Of a stretch of DNA of 6,329 bases, positions 1-6,329 are shown piece by piece (positions within the stretch are counted from its first letter, which is position 1; each line of letters begins with the position of its first letter). The translations under genes and the position numbers were made by a program. The DNA is taken from contig JAYRWN010000390.1 of assembly GCA_041917975.1 (NCBI GenBank), positions 1 through 6,329 on the forward strand. Reading direction: 5' to 3'. The notes beneath the pieces were generated by a model. That model was not told where the DNA came from. It made no database searches and saw only the letters and a list, made by a program, of their open reading frames with translations. The stretch is from JAYRWN01 sp041917975 (GTDB taxonomy: Bacteria; Bacteroidota; Bacteroidia; Chitinophagales; Saprospiraceae).

Positions 1-60
1 TGACATATAAATGTTTATTGATGCAATAAGGATCAAGATTAAAAGTAGTTTGTATTTCAT
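1..60 (-). CDS. 5' end of a divergent gene, probable exported protein (truncated by window edge)
   Basis: Reading the minus strand from the ATG at 60-58 gives 20 uninterrupted codons to the window edge, beginning MKYKLLLILILIAS. Two lysines within the first four residues followed by an unbroken run of Leu/Ile/Ala is the pattern of a Sec signal peptide or an N-terminal membrane anchor. No cleavage site or lipobox cysteine is reached before the edge, so the class of signal cannot be decided. There is no Shine-Dalgarno sequence, as is usual in Bacteroidota. The gene is divergent from the transporter gene across about 256 bases, so the two could share a control region. The protein's function cannot be inferred from this fragment. 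The call rests on composition and on a sensible position at the edge of an otherwise gene-free gap; 20 codons could be open by chance. Confidence 0.42.
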   Translation of the reverse strand, partial: MKYKLLLILILIASINIYMS

Positions 61-316
61 GGCGGGAGATTTATAGAAAGGGCCGATGTTTATTTGGCCT
101 TAAGATAGCTTTTTTTTCTCTCTACGCACTCATCCATGAATTGATCCATTACTTATTAAAACTTAGGGGATGTGGATAAATAATGTTAAAAAAAGGTTAT
201 GAATTTTCAATGTAACAGCTTATTTTTCGCATTGAAGAGATAGGACTATTCCCCTGGGATAGTTCTTATTTAGGGGATTAATTAATAATATTTCAAATGA
301 TTTCAAAACTTATGTT
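61..316. other. Divergent intergenic / regulatory region
   Basis: No credible gene is seen on either strand here. The region is A/T-rich, with an eight-T run at 110-117. It contains a hairpin at 243-265 (listed separately), the 9-base direct repeat TTAGGGGAT at 163-171 and 270-278, and ATTTCAAA twice (290-297 and 300-307), ten bases apart, just before the transporter start. The best match to the Bacteroidota -7 box (TAnnTTTG) on the plus strand is TATTTTTC at 221-228, 7 of 8 positions, but no convincing TTTG lies at the expected -33 spacing, so this is only a weak promoter candidate. It would give a leader of about 80 bases that includes the hairpin. On the minus strand the comparable near-match is TAAGTTTT (165-158). 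No Shine-Dalgarno sequence precedes the transporter start. Confidence 0.6.
243..265 (+). repeat. Inverted repeat / hairpin in probable transporter-gene leader
   Basis: Bases 243-249 (GGACTAT) pair with 259-265 (ATAGTTC) over seven positions including one G-U. T250 is bulged, CC 251-252 pairs with GG 257-258, and CCTG 253-256 forms a four-base loop. No poly-T follows, so this is not an intrinsic terminator. It ends 51 bases before the transporter ATG and would lie in the 5' untranslated leader if transcription starts near 235. It could be an operator for a dimeric regulator or an mRNA structure; the sequence does not discriminate. Confidence 0.4.
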
Positions 317-3300
317 ATGATTAGATCTGGACTTTTTTTAGTCTTTCTGCTGATGGGAGCCCTGGCCTGGGCACAATCAACAGTAAGCGGAACGGTCACC
401 AGCGGTGAGGATAATGAACCTCTGATCGGGGTGACAGTTATGGAAGTCGGAACTTCCAACGGAACGGTGACCGACTTCGAAGGTAAATACAGTATCACCG
501 TCAGACCTGGTGGATCGCTAAGATTCTCCTATACCGGTTTCGCAGAACAAACCATTCTCATAGGGGCCCAAACCACCATCAATGTGGTGATGGCTCAGGG
601 TGTTGCCCTGCAAGAGGTCGTGGTTACCGCTCTGGGGGTAAGCCGGTCAAAAAAAGCGTTAGGGTATTCGGTCACCGAGGTCGGGGGAGATAATTTCACT
701 CAGGCACGCGAAAACAACATTGCGAATGCACTTAGCGGACGTATTGCTGGGGTAAATGTCAGCAAGGTTGCTTCCGGAGCCGCCGGTTCTTCCCGGGTTA
801 TTATCCGCGGTAACAAATCTTTACAGGGTAATAACCAACCCTTGTACGTTGTGGATGGCATCCCGATGGATAACTCCGGATTTGGTCAGGCCGGTCTGTG
901 GGGTGGTCGTGATGAAGGGGATGGGATGTCTTCCATCAACCCGGATGATATTGAGACCATTACCGTTTATAAAGGCGCTAATGCAGCTGCTCTCTATGGT
1001 AGCCGGGCGGCTAATGGGGTGATCAACATCACTACTAAAAAAGGTAGCGGTGCTCAAAAAGGTATCGGTATTGAATTCAACTCCAATTATGTATTTGAAA
1101 CGGTTAACAATTTATCCGACCTGCAAAAAGAATACGGGTCCGGTGCATATGTAGATGCAACCGCCGACAATGTAACAAATGGTGTTGCTACAAAACCGGA
1201 CAATTTTCAGCGGGCCTACGACTGGGGTGATGATTCCTGGGGACCTAAATATGACGGGAGTTCTGTGTTGCAATGGGATGGCAAATCCAGACCATATAGT
1301 TATTCTGGGGATAACTGGGCCCGTTTCTATGAAACTGGTACATCACTGACTAATAGTTTAGCCTTCACCGGGGGCAGTGACAAACAAAACTTCCGTGTAG
1401 GTATCTCCAACCTCATTAATAAGTCTGTGGTGCCTAACTCCGGATTTGACCGTACCAACGTGTCCATTGCCAGCAATTCCAAATTCGGCAAACGGGTAAC
1501 GGTGGTTGCTAAAGCTTTATACTCTAATGAATATGCTAAAAATCGTCAGAACCTGTCAGACTCGCCAGGTAATAGTATTCTTTCTGTCTGGAGAGCGCCA
1601 GGTAACCATAATGTCAATGATTATAAAGGTGATCCGGATAAACTGGGTGCTATTCCTGCCGACACGGACCCTGCTCTGTTAAGCATTTGGGGTAAATCGG
1701 TAGGCGAAGAATTTCAACAAGCAAATAATAACTGGGGCCAAAACCCTTATTGGGTGTCTTACCAATACCGGGATAATGATGAGCGCGATCGTTTGATCAC
1801 CTCCGGCCAATTAAGAGTAGATTTGACCGATTGGTTGTACATCCAGGGCCGGGCCGGTATGGACTGGTTTACCCGCCGCGACAATGGCTTAGTACCACAG
1901 GGTACCGGGTACGCAAGAGGCGGCTCTATTGGAGAAGGAGAAGACCGTGTGCGTGAAATCAACCTTGAATACATGCTTGGTTTCAATAAGACCTTTGGTA
2001 AAATCAATGTTAATGCCTTTTTCGGTGGAAATAAAATGCAACGGAAATATGACCGCATAAGTATTAGTGGTAATGGATTTAATGTTCCTTTTTCTACGGC
2101 TATTAACAGTTCTGCTCAGCGGACCTGGGGTTATGGCTTTTCTGAGCAAGGGATTAACTCTTTGTTTGGTTCAGCCGAAATCAGTTATGGTGGTTTCTTA
2201 TATTTAACAGGAACAGCCAGAAATGACTGGTTTTCTGTGTTAAACCCAGAATATAACAGTATTCTTTACCCTTCGGTGGGTGCCTCTTTTGTATTTACAG
2301 ATGCTTTGCAAAACCTGCCAAAATGGTTGAGTTTTGGTAAAATAAGGGCGTCCTGGGCACAAGTAGGAAATGTTACAGTTGGTCCATACACCACCAGCAT
2401 CACCTACTCTTTGAAACAATCCCACCTGACTTATCCTCTGGGTTCATTTGCTTTTGCCGGCGGGAATGGTGGTAGTATTCCCAATCCACTACTGCAGCCC
2501 CTGACCTCCACTGAGTTGGAATTTGGTGTTGACCTCCGTTTCTTCAACAACCGCTTAGGGTTGGATTTGACTTATTATCGTCAAAAAACAACTGATGATA
2601 TTTTGCCCGCTTCCATCTCCTGGGCTTCCGGGTTTGGATCGACCAGTATAAACCTGGGTGAACTACAAAACAACGGATTGGAAATGTTGCTGACCTTTAA
2701 ACCGGTTAGCGGAGCTTTTAACTGGGATGTCTCTTTTAACTTTGCTAAAAATGAAAATAAAGTCGTATCACTCATCGAAGGTAGCAAAGAATTGCTTCTG
2801 GAAGAGCCGCGTACCCGTACGGTATATGTTAAGCATATTGTTGGTTATCCATATGGTATGCTAACCGGTTGGGTACAAAAGAAAAGCCCGGACGGACAGC
2901 CGGTGTTTGAAGCCAATGGAGCTCCCGTACAATCGGATCAGTATGAAATATTTGGTAATGGAGTACCCGACTGGACCGGCGGTTTAAATAACAGCTTTAG
3001 TTGGAAAAACATTGACATGTCCTTCCTGATTGATTTGAAATTAGGTGGAGACATCTACTCCGGCACCAATGTGCGCTTAACGCAATGGGGTTTGCATAAA
3101 CAAACCATCCAGGGCCGCGAAGGCCAAACACCGATTACGGTGACCGGGGTTATTCAGGATGGTAAAACCAGTTCCGGAGAGCCGATCTACAAACCATTTA
3201 CCAAAACCTTGACCCCCCACGAAGCCCAGAACTACTGGAATCAAATGGGTAACCGGGTGTCTGATCATTTCGCCTACGACGCTTCATTTGCCAAACTGCG

Positions 3301-3523
3301 CCAGGTGACTCTGGGGTATAATGTGCCGCGGAAGTTATTGGCTAAAATGCCATTCCAGAATCTGGGTATTTCTTTTGTAGGACGTAACCTGGCTATTCTG
3401 TTTAAGAATACGGAAAACATTGACCCGGAACCTGCTTATTCTAATTCCAACTCTCAAGGTTTGGACTACTTCGGCATGCCGGCCGTAAGAAGTTATGGGT
3501 TTAACTTAAAAGTTGGTTTCTAA
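317..3523 (+). CDS. SusC/RagA family TonB-linked outer membrane transporter
   Basis: This 1068-residue protein is a complete SusC-type TonB-dependent transporter, which imports oligosaccharides, peptides or similar ligands across the outer membrane using TonB-ExbBD energy. A Sec signal peptide covers residues 1-19 (cleavage after AWA). Residues about 22-95 are the carboxypeptidase-regulatory-like beta-sandwich (ends of the SGTVT...PLIGVTV and TDFEGKYSI strands). A TonB-box-like QEVVVTAL is at 99-106. The plug follows (about 112-240) with the SusC signature QPLYVVDGIPMDN, INPDDIE, VYKGANAAALYGSRAANGVI. The rest is the 22-stranded barrel, ending in the expected C-terminal Phe. Length is normal for the family and no frame break is seen. 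No STN signalling domain precedes the beta-sandwich, so FecR-type anti-sigma signalling through this protein is unlikely. ATG 317 is the only possible start: the in-frame codons back to the TAG at 260 contain no ATG, GTG or TTG. The substrate cannot be deduced. Confidence 0.96.
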   Translation: MIRSGLFLVFLLMGALAWAQSTVSGTVTSGEDNEPLIGVTVMEVGTSNGTVTDFEGKYSITVRPGGSLRFSYTGFAEQTILIGAQTTINVVMAQGVALQEVVVTALGVSRSKKALGYSVTEVGGDNFTQARENNIANALSGRIAGVNVSKVASGAAGSSRVIIRGNKSLQGNNQPLYVVDGIPMDNSGFGQAGLWGGRDEGDGMSSINPDDIETITVYKGANAAALYGSRAANGVINITTKKGSGAQKGIGIEFNSNYVFETVNNLSDLQKEYGSGAYVDATADNVTNGVATKPDNFQRAYDWGDDSWGPKYDGSSVLQWDGKSRPYSYSGDNWARFYETGTSLTNSLAFTGGSDKQNFRVGISNLINKSVVPNSGFDRTNVSIASNSKFGKRVTVVAKALYSNEYAKNRQNLSDSPGNSILSVWRAPGNHNVNDYKGDPDKLGAIPADTDPALLSIWGKSVGEEFQQANNNWGQNPYWVSYQYRDNDERDRLITSGQLRVDLTDWLYIQGRAGMDWFTRRDNGLVPQGTGYARGGSIGEGEDRVREINLEYMLGFNKTFGKINVNAFFGGNKMQRKYDRISISGNGFNVPFSTAINSSAQRTWGYGFSEQGINSLFGSAEISYGGFLYLTGTARNDWFSVLNPEYNSILYPSVGASFVFTDALQNLPKWLSFGKIRASWAQVGNVTVGPYTTSITYSLKQSHLTYPLGSFAFAGGNGGSIPNPLLQPLTSTELEFGVDLRFFNNRLGLDLTYYRQKTTDDILPASISWASGFGSTSINLGELQNNGLEMLLTFKPVSGAFNWDVSFNFAKNENKVVSLIEGSKELLLEEPRTRTVYVKHIVGYPYGMLTGWVQKKSPDGQPVFEANGAPVQSDQYEIFGNGVPDWTGGLNNSFSWKNIDMSFLIDLKLGGDIYSGTNVRLTQWGLHKQTIQGREGQTPITVTGVIQDGKTSSGEPIYKPFTKTLTPHEAQNYWNQMGNRVSDHFAYDASFAKLRQVTLGYNVPRKLLAKMPFQNLGISFVGRNLAILFKNTENIDPEPAYSNSNSQGLDYFGMPAVRSYGFNLKVGF

Positions 3524-3535
3524 CTATTAAAATTG

Positions 3536-5143
3536 ATGATGATGAAAAAAGTATTTCAAATAGCATTTTGTCTAACCATTGGTTTATTTATAACCAGTTG
3601 CAACACGGACGAACTGCAAGATCTTAATATTAATCCCCAGGCGGTCTCTCAAATTGATTTAAATTTTGTTTTTTCGACTGCCCAATTGGGGATTGCCGCT
3701 AACGGTTCATCCGGTGATAACCGTTATACCGATTGGCGTACCAATATCGGGATGTGTTCTTTTGCCATTCAGCATTTGGCTAATGCCGGGGGTGGTATTG
3801 CGCCTGGGGATAAATACACCGATAACTTCGAGACCAACGAGTGTATTTTCCAATTTACTTACCAGGATCAGCTGAAAAACATTGCCGAAATCCTCAAACA
3901 AACCGGCCCAGGTGGTTACGATGAAGGCAAAAAAGTCAATATGCGTAATGCCTCCCGAATACTTCGTGCCTTAAGCTTGTTTCGCGTGACCGATTTTTAT
4001 GACAATGCCCCTTACTCCGAAGCCAATCAAGGTTTGGACGGCGTGTTTTTCCCTAAATACGATTCTCAAGAATCTATTTATAAGGATTTGTTGAAAGAAT
4101 TGGATGAGGCTTCTGCTGCATTAAGCGCTTCCAATCCTGACGAAGGGTTTAAACTGGCCGACATGATCTTTAATGGAGATATTGCCAAGTGGAAACGTTT
4201 GGGTTATTCTTTGATGCTGCGCTACGCTATGCGCGTCTCCGACCGCGATGCCGCTTTAGCAGCTACTTATGTTTCTAAAGCTGCCGGTAATGTCATGCAA
4301 AGCAATGCGGACAACGTCGTCGTACCCATGTCAATAGGACCCAGTGAATGGCAGGACCAAAACGGTATCAGCCGCGCTTTTTATCCCGGCGATGGCGGTC
4401 AACCCTCCTTTCTTAGCAAGACTTTAGTGGATGTGTTAAAGGGATTTAATCCGGCCTCAGTAGACGATGATGACCCGCGTCTGATGATTATCAGCGGTGG
4501 GATTGCCAAATGGAGCGCTAATGCTTGGACTCCGCTTAATGTTGATCCATTAGCCCAAAAAGGGATGCCGAACGGTAAAGATCAGGCTGATCTGGACGTT
4601 TTAGAAGGTAAAGCGGTTAATCAGGAAGAAACCTATTCCCGGATTAACTTCCTCATGCTCCAAGATGACGAACCATATATGATCATGAATTATGCCGAGG
4701 TGGAGTTCTTATTGGCTGAGGCATTGGAACGTAAGATTGGTTCTGGCATATCCGGAACGGCCAAAGCTCATTATGATGCTGGAGTTAAAGCAGCCATGCA
4801 AATGTACACCGTCTACGACGCTTCTTTGACTGTATCCGATGATCGCGTAGCCCAGTACCTCGCCGTTTATCCTTATGGTGGAGTGCCTGGATTGACCGGT
4901 CTGCAGATGATTTATACTCAGCTGTGGATCAGCAAGTTCTTCAACTGGTATGAAGCCTGGAATGACTGGAGAAGAACGGACTGGCCGGCTTTGGTGCCGA
5001 CCAATCACCCATCTAGTGTCACCGGTGGCAAAATTCCGGTACGTCTGAAATATCCAAACCGTGAAGTGGCTGGTAATCCCAACTTTGCTTCAACGGCTAG
5101 CGCCAACGACTTTACTACCCGCGTTTGGTGGGATGTAAAATAA
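3536..5143 (+). CDS. SusD/RagB family nutrient-binding outer membrane lipoprotein (SusD-like_2 type)
   Basis: This is the surface lipoprotein partner of the upstream transporter and would form the ligand-binding lid over the barrel. A short lysine-led hydrophobic signal ends in the lipobox ITSC; Cys22 would be lipidated and is followed by NTDEL, whose acidic pair fits the surface-export signals of Bacteroidota lipoproteins. Motifs typical of the SusD-like_2 subfamily run throughout: LNINP near 30, RYTDWR near 65, APYSEA near 160, LMLRYAMRVSDRD near 228-238, YAEVEFLLAEA near 386-396, NWYEAWNDWRRTDWPAL near 470-485, PVRLKYPNRE near 501-510, and WWD at the end. The fold is expected to be helical TPR-like. 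Length (535 residues) is normal. The start is ambiguous: TTG 3533 and ATGs at 3536, 3539 and 3542 are consecutive; 3542 gives the conventional MKK start, and the mature protein is the same. The gap to the transporter stop is 12 bases, so they are co-transcribed. The ligand is unknown. Confidence 0.94.
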   Translation: MMMKKVFQIAFCLTIGLFITSCNTDELQDLNINPQAVSQIDLNFVFSTAQLGIAANGSSGDNRYTDWRTNIGMCSFAIQHLANAGGGIAPGDKYTDNFETNECIFQFTYQDQLKNIAEILKQTGPGGYDEGKKVNMRNASRILRALSLFRVTDFYDNAPYSEANQGLDGVFFPKYDSQESIYKDLLKELDEASAALSASNPDEGFKLADMIFNGDIAKWKRLGYSLMLRYAMRVSDRDAALAATYVSKAAGNVMQSNADNVVVPMSIGPSEWQDQNGISRAFYPGDGGQPSFLSKTLVDVLKGFNPASVDDDDPRLMIISGGIAKWSANAWTPLNVDPLAQKGMPNGKDQADLDVLEGKAVNQEETYSRINFLMLQDDEPYMIMNYAEVEFLLAEALERKIGSGISGTAKAHYDAGVKAAMQMYTVYDASLTVSDDRVAQYLAVYPYGGVPGLTGLQMIYTQLWISKFFNWYEAWNDWRRTDWPALVPTNHPSSVTGGKIPVRLKYPNREVAGNPNFASTASANDFTTRVWWDVK

Positions 5144-5173
5144 GCAGTCACTTTTGACGCTCGCAAATCTTTT

Positions 5174-5210
5174 AAGAGGCTGTCTGTGTAAAAACAGGCA
5201 GCCTCTTTTT
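5174..5210 (+). terminator. Strong rho-independent terminator closing the susCD-like operon
   Basis: Bases 5174-5187 (AAGAGGCTGTCTGT) pair with 5194-5207 (ACAGGCAGCCTCTT) over 14 positions with a single G-U pair (5183-5198). The loop is GTAAAA at 5188-5193, and the stem runs straight into a T tract ending at 5210. It lies 31 bases after the lipoprotein stop codon. On the opposite strand the stem is followed by a mixed A/T sequence rather than a T tract, so it should act mainly in the plus direction. Confidence 0.93.
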
Positions 5211-5285
5211 CTTGCCAAGGGATATAATTAACGGAAAACTTTGTTTTCTAAGGGGTTGTTAAGTTCTCATTACCTCTTAAATCTA

Positions 5286-5293
5286 TATTTTTG
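5286..5293 (+). promoter_or_regulatory. Candidate Bacteroidota -7 promoter box for the FG-GAP gene
   Basis: TATTTTTG matches the Bacteroidota primary-sigma -7 consensus TAnnTTTG at every fixed position. It lies between the terminator and the third gene, 27 bases before the ATG at 5321, which would give a leader of roughly 20 bases. The -33 element is poor: no TTTG lies 19-21 bases upstream, and the nearest TTG (5256-5258) is 27 bases away. The assignment therefore rests on the -7 box and its position. If it is right, the in-frame TTG at 5291 overlaps the promoter and cannot be the translation start. Confidence 0.35.
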
Positions 5294-5320
5294 AAACGTA
5301 TCAAGCGGTATAAAACCTTC

Positions 5321-6329
5321 ATGTTCAGAAGCTGTCTTTTTTTGGTTGGCCTGATTTTATTCAGGCCGGTCAGTGCACAAAACGACCCTTTGTTTATTTC
5401 CGTTCCGCCTAAAAAATCCGGAATTAATTTTAAAAACTCCCTCCTGGAAAGCCCAACGTCCAATGTGCTTACTTATGAATACTTTTATAACGGAGGAGGA
5501 GTGGCCGTAGGTGATTTTAATAACGACGGGTTGGAGGATATTTATTTTACCGCCAATATGGGTAAAAATAAGCTATTTATTAATGAAGGCAATTTGATTT
5601 TTAAAGACGTTACCTCCCGCGCCGGCGTAGCTTGCGACCAGGGTTGGAAAACCGGAGTCACCCTGGCCGATGTAAATGCTGATGGTTGGCTGGATATTTA
5701 TGTTTGTTTTTCCGGGAAGGGCTCACCGGATCAAAGACGCAATCGTTTATTTATTAATAACGGTGATCTTACCTTCACCGATCGCGCTAAAGACTATGGT
5801 GTTGATGACCCCGGTTACACCACCCATGCTTCATTTTTTGATTACGATCGCGATGGTGACCTGGACCTCTACGTATTAAATCATAACGTGGTGGTTATTC
5901 GCGAATTTGAATTTGCTAAAGCCAAAGAAACTCGCCATCCCTTTGCCGGGGATCGTTTATACCGTAACGACGCCGGCCGCTTCACCGATGTCAGTGCCGG
6001 CGCCGGCATTAAAGGTAATCCGTTGGGGTTTGGGCTGGGTGTGTCGGTAGCGGACATTAATCAGGATGGTTGGCCGGATATTTACGTCTCTAACGATTAT
6101 ATTGAGCCCGATTATGTGTACATCAATAACCGGGATGGCACCTTTACTGACCGCCTCAGCGAGTACATGCAGCACATTTCTTATTTTTCCATGGGTTGTG
6201 ACGTCAGTGATTTTAATAACGATGGATGGCCGGATATTTTTACTCTGGATATGCTCCCGGAGGATAATCAACGCCAGAAATTATTGTATGGCCCGGATAA
6301 TTACGAGCATTTCGCCTTAATGGTGCTCA
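5321..6329 (+). CDS. Exported FG-GAP/VCBS repeat protein, CRTAC1-like (3' end beyond window)
   Basis: From ATG 5321 the frame stays open for 336 codons to the window edge. Residues 1-19 are a Sec signal peptide (FRSCLFLVGLILF core, cleavage after VSA). Five calcium-loop motifs of the DxNxDGxxD type follow at residues 65-73, 117-125, 174-182, 245-253 and 297-305, each followed by a hydrophobic beta strand (IY, LY or IF) and, in most cases, a linker such as NKLFINEG, NRLFINNG or DYVYINN. This is the integrin-alpha-like FG-GAP/VCBS beta-propeller pattern. Relatives in environmental Bacteroidota are usually about 1100 residues and end in an ASPIC/UnbV domain, which would lie outside this window; SMGCDVSDFNNDGWPDIF and TLDMLPED near 290-315 are typical of them. 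Their biochemical role is not established. The gene follows a terminator, so it is probably transcribed separately from the SusC/SusD pair. An alternative TTG start at 5291 would add ten residues (MKRIKRYKTF) but overlaps the candidate promoter. Confidence 0.93.
   Translation, partial: MFRSCLFLVGLILFRPVSAQNDPLFISVPPKKSGINFKNSLLESPTSNVLTYEYFYNGGGVAVGDFNNDGLEDIYFTANMGKNKLFINEGNLIFKDVTSRAGVACDQGWKTGVTLADVNADGWLDIYVCFSGKGSPDQRRNRLFINNGDLTFTDRAKDYGVDDPGYTTHASFFDYDRDGDLDLYVLNHNVVVIREFEFAKAKETRHPFAGDRLYRNDAGRFTDVSAGAGIKGNPLGFGLGVSVADINQDGWPDIYVSNDYIEPDYVYINNRDGTFTDRLSEYMQHISYFSMGCDVSDFNNDGWPDIFTLDMLPEDNQRQKLLYGPDNYEHFALMVL
5513..6235 (+). repeat. Five FG-GAP calcium-loop repeats within the third gene
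   Basis: The loops are encoded at 5513-5539 (DFNNDGLED), 5669-5695 (DVNADGWLD), 5840-5866 (DYDRDGDLD), 6053-6079 (DINQDGWPD) and 6209-6235 (DFNNDGWPD). Spacing between successive loops is 52, 57, 71 and 52 residues, close to one propeller blade each. All five keep Asp at positions 1, 5 and 9 and Gly at 6; position 3 is Asn except in the third (Asp, EF-hand-like). Loops 2, 4 and 5 also share near-identical DNA, with GATGG(T/A)TGG followed by CGGATATTT or CTGGATATTT. Confidence 0.9.

Noticed and set aside
79..117. Short hairpin (79-84 with 96-101) followed by an eight-T run, resembling a plus-strand terminator
   Set aside because: The stem is only six pairs with a G-U and an 11-base loop, and the T run begins eight bases after it. 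No plus-strand gene ends nearby, so a terminator has nothing to terminate.
312..320. Minimal ATG-TTA-TGA reading frame whose stop overlaps the transporter start (ATGA)
   Set aside because: A two-codon frame without any ribosome-binding signal is readily explained by chance in an A/T-rich leader.
1759..2149. Overlapping minus-strand open frames inside the transporter gene
   Set aside because: They lie wholly within a strongly supported SusC coding region, show no recognisable domain and have no start context; they are antisense shadows.
5291..5320. TTG at 5291 as the start of the FG-GAP protein
   Set aside because: It overlaps the candidate -7 box and would lengthen the N-terminal region before the hydrophobic core; ATG 5321 gives a compact, normal signal peptide. 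It is not excluded if the promoter is wrong.
5248..5463. 71-codon minus-strand frame spanning the promoter region and start of the FG-GAP gene
   Set aside because: It covers the signal peptide coding region of the third gene and the candidate promoter, has no recognisable motifs, and is best explained as chance.
5957..6271. 104-codon minus-strand open frame and a plus-strand frame at 6066-6320 in the FG-GAP gene
   Set aside because: Both overlap the FG-GAP frame, whose repeated calcium-loop motifs prove it is the coding one. The repetitive Asp/Gly/Ile codons create long open frames in other registers.
1..6329. Search by eye for tRNA, rRNA, CRISPR arrays, insertion sequences and attachment sites
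   Set aside because: No regularly spaced repeats, transposase motifs, terminal inverted repeats or cloverleaf-like sequences were seen; coding regions with intact frames occupy almost all of the window.

Overview
The window comes from a member of the phylum Bacteroidota. Evidence: a SusC/RagA-type TonB-dependent transporter sits directly in front of a SusD/RagB-type lipoprotein, starts lack Shine-Dalgarno sequences and have A/T-rich leaders, and the third gene belongs to a large secreted FG-GAP/VCBS family common in environmental Bacteroidota. The particular SusD subtype (SusD-like_2) together with that FG-GAP protein suggests a free-living lineage such as Saprospiria, Cytophagia or Chitinophagia rather than a gut Bacteroides. 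That placement is inference.

Layout. Positions 1-60 (minus strand) hold the first 20 codons of a gene that runs off the left edge; they read like a signal peptide. Positions 61-316 form a divergent intergenic region with a hairpin and short repeats in the probable leader of the transporter gene. Positions 317-3523 (plus) encode a complete SusC-like transporter, and 3536-5143 (plus) a complete SusD-like surface lipoprotein only 12 bases downstream, so the two are almost certainly one transcript. A strong intrinsic terminator (5174-5210) closes that operon. A candidate Bacteroidota-type promoter (-7 box 5286-5293) precedes the third gene (5321 to the right edge, plus). This gene is an exported FG-GAP/VCBS repeat (CRTAC1-like) protein with five calcium-loop motifs in the 336 visible residues, cut by the window end.

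How they work together. SusC and SusD should form the usual pedal-bin complex: the lipoprotein lid captures a ligand at the cell surface and the TonB-driven barrel imports it. The cargo cannot be named, because no glycoside hydrolase, lyase, sulfatase, peptidase, sensor or sigma/anti-sigma gene is visible, and the transporter lacks the N-terminal signalling (STN) domain that would imply anti-sigma control. The FG-GAP protein is exported and predicted to fold as a calcium-stabilised beta-propeller. Being behind a terminator, it is probably transcribed separately, but its family is often found beside SusC/SusD_2 pairs. Its role is unknown, and this three-gene neighbourhood is the most interesting aspect of an otherwise conventional nutrient-uptake locus.
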